A stretch of 64,000 bases of DNA from Prevotella sp. P5-92 (GTDB lineage: Bacteria > Bacteroidota > Bacteroidia > Bacteroidales > Bacteroidaceae), in NCBI RefSeq assembly GCF_002251245.1, contig NZ_NPJG01000082.1, forward strand, positions 62,001 through 126,000. The letters run 5' to 3'. The notes under the pieces were generated by a model. That model was not told where the DNA came from. It saw nothing but the letters and a program-made list of their open reading frames with translations, and searched no databases. The position numbers and the translations under genes were made by a program. Numbering within the stretch: the stretch's first letter is position 1; each line of letters begins with the position of its first letter. Positions 25,160-33,540 of this stretch are shown in pieces.

Positions 25160-25205
25160 AACATAGTTTTACGACAAATGCAACTTATTTATCGATAATT
25201 ATCGC

Positions 25206-25213
25206 TATCTTTG
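25206..25213 (+). promoter_or_regulatory. -7 box of the PCMD gene cluster
   Basis: TATCTTTG fits TAnnTTTG exactly and is followed by CA. The -33 region has only TTATTT. The start near 25220 gives a leader of about 22 nt before the ATG at 25243. Confidence 0.6.
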
Positions 25214-25242
25214 CATCGGTTTATTTAGAATTGAGATTATTT

Positions 25243-26412
25243 ATGAAAAGCAATAAGTTTTTTATCCTCCTATTCTCGGCTTTCATCATGTCGTCTTGTT
25301 TTAAGGATGAAGCACCGAATGCCGAATGTGACATAACCAGAGCCTGGGTTCATACAGACGATTGGAGTAGCCTCTTCTTTAACGAGGCTGACACGACGAG
25401 AACAGTGTTGTATTCTGACAAGAAGATTTATTTCTATATCAAGCCAGATGCAGACGTGACAGCCTTGGCACCGCAGTTTGAGATCACCGAGGGGGCTACC
25501 ATATCCCCTGCCAACGGAAGCGTACAGGACTTCTCAAACGGACCGGTGAAATATATCGTCACATCTGAAGACGGACAGTGGACAAGGGAATATCTCGTCA
25601 ATTTCGCTTTTCCGAAGATACCCACTTACTACAGTTTTGACGAGTCGGGAGAAATATACAACGATCCTAACTTAGGGGCAAGATATAACAGATGGTATGA
25701 AAAATGTGAGTCCGGCATCGACTCTTATCACAGTATAGAGGTGTTTGCCAATGCCAATGCAGGCTTTGCGCTGAGCAACACTAAGACAGCCGTGGAAGAC
25801 TATCCTTCAGTAGTCGATATGGGTTATGCAGGAAAAGGCGTGCGTCTGACTACTTGCAGCACTGGGCCCTGGGGATTGCTCGTAAGACGACCTTTGGCAG
25901 CTGGCAACTTCTTCATCGGAGAGTTTGACGTGGAGCAGGCTCTTGACAACACTCTTCACACATCGCGCATGGGACGTGTCTTCGATCGTAAACCCTATAA
26001 GGTAGAGGGATACTATAAATATAAGGCGGGCAAAGAATTCTGGAAATTCGTGAAAGGCAAGGTGGAGAAGCATCCTGAGATAAAAGACCGTGCAGCCATC
26101 TATGCTGTGTTCTACCGCAACCGAGATGCAGAAGGAAAAGAAGTGATGCTTTTCGGCGAGGACAGCAAGACCAATCTGAATATCGTGGCAATAGCCGAGC
26201 TAACAGATATCCCAGAGACAGACTCATGGACTCATTTTGAGATGACGTTCAACTGGAAAGCAGATGTTGACTGGACATTGCTGCGCAATCAAGGATATAA
26301 CCTTACGGTGGTGTTCTCGTCAAGCACCGACGGAGCCTATTACGAAGGAGCGCCAGGCAGTACACTCTGCATCGACGAGGTGAGAATCCTATGTGAAGAG
26401 ATGGAAGAATAA
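25243..26412 (+). CDS. PCMD-domain lipoprotein
   Basis: A lipoprotein signal peptide (FFILLFSAFIMSSC, Cys at about 19) places it on the cell surface or periplasm. A beta-sandwich-like N-terminal segment runs to about residue 125. The PCMD domain (putative carbohydrate metabolism domain) covers the rest, ending with the typical GSTLCIDEVRILCEE motif. PCMD proteins are often in polysaccharide-utilisation settings and are thought to bind glycans; this is not proven. I chose ATG 25243 over TTG 25231 because the signal peptide and leader length fit. The next genes encode a barrel and a calycin-like protein. Confidence 0.87.
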   Translation: MKSNKFFILLFSAFIMSSCFKDEAPNAECDITRAWVHTDDWSSLFFNEADTTRTVLYSDKKIYFYIKPDADVTALAPQFEITEGATISPANGSVQDFSNGPVKYIVTSEDGQWTREYLVNFAFPKIPTYYSFDESGEIYNDPNLGARYNRWYEKCESGIDSYHSIEVFANANAGFALSNTKTAVEDYPSVVDMGYAGKGVRLTTCSTGPWGLLVRRPLAAGNFFIGEFDVEQALDNTLHTSRMGRVFDRKPYKVEGYYKYKAGKEFWKFVKGKVEKHPEIKDRAAIYAVFYRNRDAEGKEVMLFGEDSKTNLNIVAIAELTDIPETDSWTHFEMTFNWKADVDWTLLRNQGYNLTVVFSSSTDGAYYEGAPGSTLCIDEVRILCEEMEE

Positions 26413-26434
26413 TCATATTATATAATTGACTATT

Positions 26435-27184
26435 ATGAAGAAAAAAATATATCTATCAGCACTGTCGCTTTTGGTTTCCATAGGCTCGTGGGCCATCAGC
26501 ATACCAGACAGTCTAAACTATACCTTCCGCATTGGTTACAATATCGGCGGTACGGCACCCATTGGGATGCCAAACACGATAAGGAGTCTTAACAGTTACG
26601 ACTTCCAACCAAATGTCACCCTCGGACTCGATGTATGGAATGATATCTGGGGACAATGGGGATTGCTTTCAGGCGTACACCTGGAGAATAAAGGAATGAA
26701 AATAGATGCTACGGTAAAAAACTACCACATGACGATGGTGCAAGGTGGCAACGAGCTCGAGGGTATGTACACGGGAAAACTGGTCACTGACTGCAATCAA
26801 TGGATGATAACCATACCACTGATGGCTACCTTTCGCACTGGACACTTCCTGCTGAAATGCGGACCATATGTCTCGTATGTCGCCAACACGTCGTTTAAGG
26901 GACACGTCTATGACGGATACCTCCGTACCGGCGATCCTACCGGCGACAAGGTGACAATGGGGCCTGAAGGCGACGACAATCCCACTTACGACTTCAGCGA
27001 CGATATGCGGAAGTTTCATGTAGGCATAGGAATAGGTGCTGACTATTGCATCGGAAGCCGTTTAGGCATCTATGCCGACATCACATGGGGACTGAATGGT
27101 GCTTTCAAGAGTTCGTTCAATACTATCGAACAGACGCTTTATCCTATCTATGGTACCATAGGTCTGTCGTATAAGCTAAAATAG
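26435..27184 (+). CDS. Outer-membrane beta-barrel protein
   Basis: This 249-residue protein has a signal peptide (KKIYLSALSLLVSIGSWA) and alternating aromatic/polar strands ending in IGLSYKLK, an aromatic-terminated last strand typical of small barrels inserted by BamA. It resembles the porin-family/OmpA-like barrels with eight to ten strands. I start at ATG 26435; the in-frame TTG at 26426 is less likely. It lies 22 bp after the PCMD gene. Ligand unknown. Confidence 0.82.
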   Translation: MKKKIYLSALSLLVSIGSWAISIPDSLNYTFRIGYNIGGTAPIGMPNTIRSLNSYDFQPNVTLGLDVWNDIWGQWGLLSGVHLENKGMKIDATVKNYHMTMVQGGNELEGMYTGKLVTDCNQWMITIPLMATFRTGHFLLKCGPYVSYVANTSFKGHVYDGYLRTGDPTGDKVTMGPEGDDNPTYDFSDDMRKFHVGIGIGADYCIGSRLGIYADITWGLNGAFKSSFNTIEQTLYPIYGTIGLSYKLK

Positions 27185-27208
27185 AATAACGTTTTAAAAA
27201 TAATTATT

Positions 27209-28012
27209 ATGAAGAAGATTTTTACACTTTTTGCAACACTGTTGTTTGCAGTAACGGCAATGGCAGAAGATTATGAGTGCAATCTGGCAGTATTTGCCTA
27301 TGGCACCCCCAGTGACTACCAGAAAGTGAACATCAATTGTACGAAAAACGCCAATGAAAAGTTCGACTTTCTTTTGAAGAATTTCAGTTTCGGTACAATG
27401 AATGTCGGTGATATTAACGTAAAGGATATCGACGTCATAGAGCAGAATGGTGATTTCTATCGTTTCAAGACAAAGCAGACGATAACGATTATATTTGTCT
27501 TGCCCTGTGAAATAGAACTTGAGGGTACGTTGAATGGGAGTACTCTCGACGTGAAACTCTTCATACCGTCGTTCTCCACAAGTGTTCTCGTCAACAACAA
27601 CCCCACACTTGAAACATATCCACAGGTCACTGGCCTGAAAGTCTTTGGAACTGATGTTCCTAATTTCGACCCGTCAAAGAACACGGGAAATAGTATAGTA
27701 TTGCCCACCACACCTACCGATGCCGACATCACATTCACTACCGACGACGCTTCGGCTAAGACATACGTATTGAGCTTTCACGACACACAAAACAAACTGT
27801 TTTATGTAGCCTGTTACAGCAACGATCTCGTGGGTATAACAAATTATGTGTTTGATGTCGTTGAATCCTCTGGAGTGGATGCTGTCATGGAACCATCATG
27901 CCGCACAGTGATAGGCAGCTACAATGTCGGAGGCAAGACTTCGGGCAATGGCTCTCGTGGTTTGGTAATCACGAAGTATTCTGACGGAACAGTAGAAAAG
28001 ATCGTTAAATAA
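27209..28012 (+). CDS. Calycin-like secreted protein with C-terminal anchor-like domain
   Basis: A signal peptide (KKIFTLFATLLFAVTAMAED) is followed by a beta-barrel-like calycin domain (about 25-130), a family seen in Bacteroidetes secreted proteins. The C-terminal 40 residues (YNVGGKTSGNGSRGLVI, then KYSDGTVEKIVK) resemble the short beta-domain at the end of many Prevotella secreted proteins, loosely similar to type IX secretion sorting domains. It is the last gene of the trio; a 23-bp perfect hairpin terminator follows 15 bp later. Confidence 0.8.
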   Translation: MKKIFTLFATLLFAVTAMAEDYECNLAVFAYGTPSDYQKVNINCTKNANEKFDFLLKNFSFGTMNVGDINVKDIDVIEQNGDFYRFKTKQTITIIFVLPCEIELEGTLNGSTLDVKLFIPSFSTSVLVNNNPTLETYPQVTGLKVFGTDVPNFDPSKNTGNSIVLPTTPTDADITFTTDDASAKTYVLSFHDTQNKLFYVACYSNDLVGITNYVFDVVESSGVDAVMEPSCRTVIGSYNVGGKTSGNGSRGLVITKYSDGTVEKIVK

Positions 28013-28027
28013 CTTTTGCAAGAATGG

Positions 28028-28075
28028 AAGTAAAAAGAAGATAGGGAAGTTGACTTCCCTATCTTCTTTTTACTT
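28028..28075. terminator. Bidirectional terminator, 23-bp perfect stem
   Basis: Arms 28028-28050 and 28053-28075 are perfectly complementary over 23 bp with a 2-bp centre. The stem ends in a run of A on the left and T on the right, so it can end both the calycin transcript from the left and the mltG transcript from the right. Confidence 0.9.
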
Positions 28076-28086
28076 ATTATGTTTCT

Positions 28087-29115
28087 TTATTTTATTCCAC
28101 GCTCGTTAAGAGCCTTAGTGTATTTTGCCGCATTCTTAAGATGTTCGGCGTAGGTGACTGCGAAATTGTGGGTGCCAGAGAAGTCCTCCTTGGCACACAT
28201 GTAGAGGTAATTGTGCTGTACGTAGTTGAGCACAGCGTCGATACCAGCCACCGATGCTATCTTTATAGGACCGGGTGGAAGACCTGTGTTCTTGTATGTG
28301 TTGTATGGGCTGTCGATGGTGAGAAGTTTGTTGTAGATACGGCGAAGGGCAAAGTCCTTGTGAGCAAACTTAATGGTCGGGTCAGCCTGTAGTGGCATGT
28401 CGGTCTTCAGACGATTGTAGTACATGCCTGCTATCATCGGCTTCTCGCCGTTGTTTGCCGTCTCCTCGTCGATGATGCTTGCCATGGTTGCCACTTCAAC
28501 AGGTGTCAACCCCATTGTCTCGGCCTTTCTTTTCCTGCGGTTGTCCCAGAAGCGATCGTGAGCATCTTCCATCTTGTCCATCAGTTTGTCGATACTCACG
28601 TTCCAATACACTTCGTATGTATCTGGAATAAACATCGCCATGATCGTAGCGGTGTCGTAGCCATATTTTGAACAGTATGCTTGGTCGGCGAGATGTTCGG
28701 CTATCTCCGTACTGTCTATCATCAGCTTCTTCGACAAGATGGCTGCGAGGCGTTCGGTGGTTCGCGCCTCGGGGACAGTGAGCCTGAGTGGACTCTGCAG
28801 TCCGTTTTTTAGATGTCTGAAAAGTGTGAAGGTGTTTACACCAGTTTCTACGGCATAGCGTCCGGTACGTATCTTGTCGTTGTTATATCCCCAGTGTCTC
28901 ATGAGTGTTGACATTCCGGTCATTGAGTGCTCTTTGCCCAACGGTTGTAGTTTGACGATAACAGAGTCTAAAGTATCGTCGTTGTCGATATATACATATT
29001 CGGTAGAGCTCTTCTTCGAAAAAGCGGTGAAGAAGAAGTAGAATAGCAGCAGGGCTATTATTACCACAATAGCAGCTGCCGAATAGATGTAAACCTTCGG
29101 TGTGACTTTTTTCAT
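28087..29115 (-). CDS. mltG: Endolytic murein transglycosylase
   Basis: MltG cleaves nascent glycan strands and so sets their length. One N-terminal membrane helix (about 9-31) anchors the protein. The catalytic domain has FIPDTYEVYWNVS and the ASIIDEET motif with the catalytic Glu, followed by GMYYNRLKTDMPLQADPTI and the LPPGPIKIASVAGIDA segment. The 342 residues are typical. It is convergent with the calycin gene and downstream of the phosphomutase on the same strand. Confidence 0.94.
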   Translation of the reverse strand: MKKVTPKVYIYSAAAIVVIIALLLFYFFFTAFSKKSSTEYVYIDNDDTLDSVIVKLQPLGKEHSMTGMSTLMRHWGYNNDKIRTGRYAVETGVNTFTLFRHLKNGLQSPLRLTVPEARTTERLAAILSKKLMIDSTEIAEHLADQAYCSKYGYDTATIMAMFIPDTYEVYWNVSIDKLMDKMEDAHDRFWDNRRKRKAETMGLTPVEVATMASIIDEETANNGEKPMIAGMYYNRLKTDMPLQADPTIKFAHKDFALRRIYNKLLTIDSPYNTYKNTGLPPGPIKIASVAGIDAVLNYVQHNYLYMCAKEDFSGTHNFAVTYAEHLKNAAKYTKALNERGIK

Positions 29116-29166
29116 GATGGATATTCAGAATTTGTCAGTTGAAAAAATTAACCTGATTACATATAG

Positions 29167-29196
29167 AGAGGTAGGCATGTCGCCATACCTACCTCT
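29167..29196 (-). other. Hairpin between phosphomutase and mltG
   Basis: AGAGGTAGG (29167-29175) and CCTACCTCT (29188-29196) are perfectly paired, with ATG/CAT adding to the inner stem around TCGC. No clear T-run follows on the minus strand. It could act as a processing site or partial terminator. Confidence 0.5.
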
Positions 29197-29216
29197 ATGC
29201 TTAATTGAATTTCTAT

Positions 29217-30962
29217 TTACAGATTCAGTGACTTCTTGATAGCCTCAATCTTGGCGTTTGCAGCTTCGACGCAACGGTCGTAGTCGGCTGCAGTCTTCAT
29301 GCTGTCGTCCTTAACCTCAATGTAGAACTTTATCTTTGGCTCTGTGCCTGAAGGACGTACGCTGACCTTTGTGCCGTCGCTGCAGAACCACTGGAGCACG
29401 TTGCTCGTAGTTGGCATATCGAGTTTCTTCGTGCCTTCAGCTGTGGTGATCTCAAGAGTCTGGAAGTCTTTCCATACGGTGATCTGGCTGCCTGCAAGGT
29501 CTTTTGGAGGATTAGAACGGAAGTCGGCAAGCATCTGCTTGATCTCGTCTGCACCAGTCTTTCCGGGTTTAACCACGTTGACAGTAAACTCGCGTGAGAA
29601 GCCATAGTCAACATAGATGTCCATGAGCAGGTCGTAGAGAGTGCGTCCGTTGTCTTTAGCCCAAGCAGCAATTTCGCAGATGAGACAGATGGAGGCAGGT
29701 GCGTCTTTGTCGCGAACCTTGTCGTATGGCAGGTAGCCGAACGACTCTTCTCCACCTCCGATGTACTTCTGCTTACCTTCTGAGATGGCGATCTCGTTGG
29801 CAATCCACTTGAAGCCAGTGTAGCAGTCGCGAATCTCCACGCCGTTGCGCTCGGCTATCTTTGCAATCACCTCTGTTGTCACGATGGTCTTCACCATGAA
29901 GTCAGAAGGATTGAGTTTACCGAGTTTCTTCTTGTTTTCGATGATATAGTAAGAGAGCATCATAGCGGTCTGGTTACCATTGATGATGATCCACTCTCCC
30001 TTATTGTCTCGGCAAACGATGGCGAGGCGGTCGGCGTCTGGGTCAGAAGCGATGACGAGGTCGGCGTTGAGCTTTGTTCCGAGCTTCATGCCCAAGGTCA
30101 TGGCTTCTGCATTCTCTGGGTTAGGAGAAACGACTGTTGGGAAATCGCCGTCGATGACCATCTGTTCTGGCACCACGTGTATGTTCTGGAAGCCCCATGA
30201 GCGCAGACAGAGAGGAACGATGACGCGTCCAGTGCCGTGCATTGGAGAATAAACGATGTTGAGGTCTTTCTGTCGCAGGATTACATCCTGATCTACCATT
30301 GCTTCTTTCACTGCAGATACATAGTCCCAGTCCATCTCGCCGCCGATGATCTCAATAAGTTCCTTGTTACCAGTGAACTTAACGTCGTCGATGGTCACTT
30401 TGTTCACCTCGTCGATGATGCCCTTGTCGTGTGGAGCGAGCACCTGTGCGCCATCGCCCCAGTAAGCCTTATAACCATTATACTCGCGTGGGTTGTGGCT
30501 TGCTGTCACGTTGACACCAGCCTGGCAGCCGAGTTGGCGTATGGCGAACGAGATCTCAGGTGTAGGACGGAGGCTCTCGAAGAGATAAGCCTTGATGCCA
30601 TTGGCTGAGAAGATATCTGCTACGGTCTCTGCAAACATACGTCCGTTGTTGCGGCAGTCGTGTCCCACTACAACGGCGAGATCTTTCTTTTCAGGATAAG
30701 CCTTCAGCAGATAGTTGGCAAAGCCTTGTGTTGCCATACCCACGATGTATTTGTTCATGCGGTTTGTACCGGCACCCATGATGCCGCGCAGACCGCCAGT
30801 TCCGAATTCGAGGTTCTGGTAGAAAGCGTCAACGAGGGCTGTCTTATCCTCGTTATCGAGCATTTCTTGTACTTGCTTTCGTGTTTCCTCGTCGAAAGCT
30901 GGTGAAAGCCACTGTTTGGCTTTTTCTTCGCATTGTGCGATAAGCTGTGAGTTGTTGTCCAT
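29217..30962 (-). CDS. Phospho-sugar mutase (phosphoglucomutase type)
   Basis: This 581-residue member of the alpha-D-phosphohexomutase family has four domains. The phosphoserine loop is in VTASHNPREYNGYKAYW (about 155-171), the Mg-binding loop is DPDADRLAI (about 303-311), the sugar-binding loop is GGGEESFGYL, and the phosphate-binding loop is RPSGTEPKIKFY near the C-terminus. Length and sequence match the PgcA-like phosphoglucomutase/phosphomannomutase of Bacteroidetes, so it probably interconverts glucose-1-P and glucose-6-P. Its promoter -7 box is at 31000-31007. Confidence 0.93.
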   Translation of the reverse strand: MDNNSQLIAQCEEKAKQWLSPAFDEETRKQVQEMLDNEDKTALVDAFYQNLEFGTGGLRGIMGAGTNRMNKYIVGMATQGFANYLLKAYPEKKDLAVVVGHDCRNNGRMFAETVADIFSANGIKAYLFESLRPTPEISFAIRQLGCQAGVNVTASHNPREYNGYKAYWGDGAQVLAPHDKGIIDEVNKVTIDDVKFTGNKELIEIIGGEMDWDYVSAVKEAMVDQDVILRQKDLNIVYSPMHGTGRVIVPLCLRSWGFQNIHVVPEQMVIDGDFPTVVSPNPENAEAMTLGMKLGTKLNADLVIASDPDADRLAIVCRDNKGEWIIINGNQTAMMLSYYIIENKKKLGKLNPSDFMVKTIVTTEVIAKIAERNGVEIRDCYTGFKWIANEIAISEGKQKYIGGGEESFGYLPYDKVRDKDAPASICLICEIAAWAKDNGRTLYDLLMDIYVDYGFSREFTVNVVKPGKTGADEIKQMLADFRSNPPKDLAGSQITVWKDFQTLEITTAEGTKKLDMPTTSNVLQWFCSDGTKVSVRPSGTEPKIKFYIEVKDDSMKTAADYDRCVEAANAKIEAIKKSLNL

Positions 30963-30999
30963 AAAATTATGTTTTAAGTTTTTATTCTCTAAATCACCA

Positions 31000-31007
31000 C
31001 AAAGGTA
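31000..31007 (-). promoter_or_regulatory. -7 box of the phosphomutase gene
   Basis: The minus strand reads TACCTTTG. A start near 30993 gives a leader of about 31 nt. TTG triplets occur upstream but not at the preferred spacing. Confidence 0.55.
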
Positions 31008-31071
31008 ATACTTTTAATCAACAATTGTCATGTTGACTGCGTTAATTTTTGCTAAAGGCGGGAATTATTGC

Positions 31072-32277
31072 CTAAAGTTCATTGATTATCTTGTCAATTT
31101 CTTCAAATTGATTACCAAGATTCAGGTTCAGATATACCCTATAGAGTGCTGGAGCCCATTTTTGTTTCGCCTCGGGTGCCATCTCTCTGTATCGTTCGAG
31201 ATATGGTCTTGCCTGGATATAGAGTTTTTTTATCTCCTCTTTCCGTTTAGTTGTCTGTGACCCCTTTTCTGCTATGACGACATTGTTGAGGAAAGCCATT
31301 CCCACGTTATAGTATGCTTCAGCGACAGAGTCGTTGAGTTCAATAATCCTGTCCCCTACTTTTATGCAGTCGTCGTTTCGTCCGAGGTTAAGAAGTGCAT
31401 TCGACTTGGCATAGAGGAAGAGGATATTGGTGGAGTCTGTTTCCAGAGCCTTGTCGGCAGTGGCAAGAGCCTCTTCCATTTCCCCGTTCTTGGTATAGAA
31501 GTCGATGAGGTGCGGGAAGAAATAGCTGAATGTAGGAAAGAGGTTAAATCCCCGTTTCAATGTTTCGAAATATTTCTCCGTGTCGTTTGTCTTTTCGTAT
31601 GCAATGGCTTCATACATGAGCGTATAGCTGAGCCTTGCCGTGTCATTTTCTGCAATTTCGGCATGTCGGAGTGTCATCTCCGCGTTGTCAGCGTTATGTC
31701 CGCAGACAGTTGCCCAATATGCTGCTTCAGGCATTCGTTTGTCGTTTTTTGAATAGTCGTATGCGGCAAACATCGGGTGTGTTGAACATGATATATAGGT
31801 GTCGAAAAGTGTAAAGGCCCTTTCGTTGTCACCTTTTCTGAGATGGAACGTACCGCCGAAGAAGAGGTTCGGTCGGCAACGGTCGAGCATAACTATGTTT
31901 TTCTCCCGGTATTTTGTTTTCACCCTACCCTTTTCGTCAGGCAAGGCGTCAAGCGAGTCGAGTTGCAGAGCCACGTCAAAGAGTTTCTTTGTCAGCGTGA
32001 AGAGCTGTGTGGTGTCGTATTTTTGCTTGAGATAAAGTTTTTCGTTGCCCTCGGCATACTGTTTCTCTATTGCCTGTAGCAGGGAAGCATATACGCGTGG
32101 GTCTTGACGGCTGCTTGAGTCTTTTTTTATTGCGTCTCTAAGCATCGTCTCGGCCTTAGCCAGTTCCTTGCCACTCTTAATATAAGACCGCGCTTGAGAA
32201 ATCTCTTTGCGCTGAGCTCTCAAGCACGGTATTATTGTCAATATGAGAAGCGTTATAGCGATAAGCTTCTTTGTCAT
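31072..32277 (-). CDS. TPR protein, paralogue B
   Basis: The 401 residues start with a signal peptide (LIAITLLILTIIPCLRAQ) followed by helical tetratricopeptide-type repeats, the clearest at about 255-350 (EEALATADKALETDSTNILF and NLGRNDDCIKVGDRIIELND). It is 35 nt from the promoter-bearing phosphomutase gene region but is read in the same direction as gyrA and the next TPR gene. It is a paralogue of that gene: both carry the pattern ALQLDSLDALPDEKGRVKTK versus AIKCDEFDMQPNEKGKIKPR at the same place. The likely role is a periplasmic scaffold; no enzyme is apparent. Confidence 0.85.
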   Translation of the reverse strand: MTKKLIAITLLILTIIPCLRAQRKEISQARSYIKSGKELAKAETMLRDAIKKDSSSRQDPRVYASLLQAIEKQYAEGNEKLYLKQKYDTTQLFTLTKKLFDVALQLDSLDALPDEKGRVKTKYREKNIVMLDRCRPNLFFGGTFHLRKGDNERAFTLFDTYISCSTHPMFAAYDYSKNDKRMPEAAYWATVCGHNADNAEMTLRHAEIAENDTARLSYTLMYEAIAYEKTNDTEKYFETLKRGFNLFPTFSYFFPHLIDFYTKNGEMEEALATADKALETDSTNILFLYAKSNALLNLGRNDDCIKVGDRIIELNDSVAEAYYNVGMAFLNNVVIAEKGSQTTKRKEEIKKLYIQARPYLERYREMAPEAKQKWAPALYRVYLNLNLGNQFEEIDKIINEL

Positions 32278-32280
32278 TAT

Positions 32281-33513
32281 TTATTCGCCTCCCATTAATT
32301 TTTCAATCTCTGCGGTCTTGGTAGCATCGCCGAGTCCGTAGTAAACCTGATAGAGGGTGTATGCCCAGTTCACCTTCTTACGGTCTGGGTCAACCGAACG
32401 TACATGCTCGAGATACTTCTGTGCCTCGGTATATACGGCCTTCACCTTCTCTGCATCAGCAGGAGCCAAGCGTCCTGTTGTGCCTGAGAGCTGGTCCTTC
32501 ATCGTTGTAGCCTTCAACACGAGGCTGGCACCGATATTATACTCCACCTCGATGAAGTTTGGATCGATCTCCATGGTCTTCTTGAATGAAGCCACAGCCT
32601 CGTCATACTTCTGCTGGTTCATCTGGCTTTCACCGAGGAATGCCCAGAGGAACTTGTCGTTTGGCTGCTTTTTCACCTCTTCGGCACACCATGCTTCTTT
32701 CTCGGCGTTACGTCCTGGCTGTGAGAGATACTCGTTGATGGCGAAGAGAACAGACTGGTCGTCGATGTTCTTCTCACGTATCTCTTTCAGCTTGTTGAAG
32801 TAAGCTACAGAGTCTTCTTTAGTCTTGCAGGTTCCCTTGAGCGAAGAAACGATAATGTTCATTGCTTCAGCCTTTTGCTTCGCGTCGTTGAGAGCTATTG
32901 TTGCGTAGCTGATAGCCTTCTGGTAGTCCTTGCTGAGATAAGCTGCGAGGGCTGCGTAGTCAGCTATCTGATAGTACAAGGTGTCTTTCTGTACCTTGCC
33001 TTCAAACATTGCAGCGTCGCCCGACTCAACGAAAGCGCCCCAGAACTGTGCAGCCTTTGCATAGTCCTTAACGTTGTAGAAGTGGCTACCGCCGTCGATG
33101 AGTGTATTGCGTACTGCTGCGAGGCGTGTAGCGTTCTTTGAACGATAGCGTGGTTTGATCTTGCCCTTTTCGTTAGGCTGCATGTCAAATTCGTCGCACT
33201 TGATGGCTGCCTTGATAGACTCAGCCACGCCATTGTACATGCCAACGGTGTCGATAGGAGTCTTCTCTGTCTTGAACTGGTTCTGTACCATTGCGTCATA
33301 CGCGATGGAATAGAACTGATACTGAATCTCACTCATGGCACCCCATGCAGCTGCTTTGTCTTTAGTCTCGGCAGATGTCAGTGCAGGTGTCAGGATTTTC
33401 ACTGCTTCAGCAGGATTGCTCTTCTGCTTCAGTGCTTGCTTTACCAGGTCGTCCTGGCCAAAGGCAGTTGCCGCTGTTGCCAAAGCCACTGCCATCATCA
33501 TAATTTCCTTCAT
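32281..33513 (-). CDS. TPR protein, paralogue A
   Basis: A signal peptide (EIMMMAVALATAATAFGQ) is followed by helical repeats, including YDEAVASFKKTMEIDPNFIE (about 300-320), a standard TPR. It is 410 residues long and directly upstream of paralogue B by 3 bp, so the pair is translationally close. gyrA ends 27 bp upstream. Exported TPR proteins act as partner-binding scaffolds in Bacteroidetes; partner unknown. The tandem paralogy suggests a local duplication followed by divergence. Confidence 0.87.
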   Translation of the reverse strand: MKEIMMMAVALATAATAFGQDDLVKQALKQKSNPAEAVKILTPALTSAETKDKAAAWGAMSEIQYQFYSIAYDAMVQNQFKTEKTPIDTVGMYNGVAESIKAAIKCDEFDMQPNEKGKIKPRYRSKNATRLAAVRNTLIDGGSHFYNVKDYAKAAQFWGAFVESGDAAMFEGKVQKDTLYYQIADYAALAAYLSKDYQKAISYATIALNDAKQKAEAMNIIVSSLKGTCKTKEDSVAYFNKLKEIREKNIDDQSVLFAINEYLSQPGRNAEKEAWCAEEVKKQPNDKFLWAFLGESQMNQQKYDEAVASFKKTMEIDPNFIEVEYNIGASLVLKATTMKDQLSGTTGRLAPADAEKVKAVYTEAQKYLEHVRSVDPDRKKVNWAYTLYQVYYGLGDATKTAEIEKLMGGE

Positions 33514-33540
33514 AAACGTAATTATTAGAGATTGTACTTA

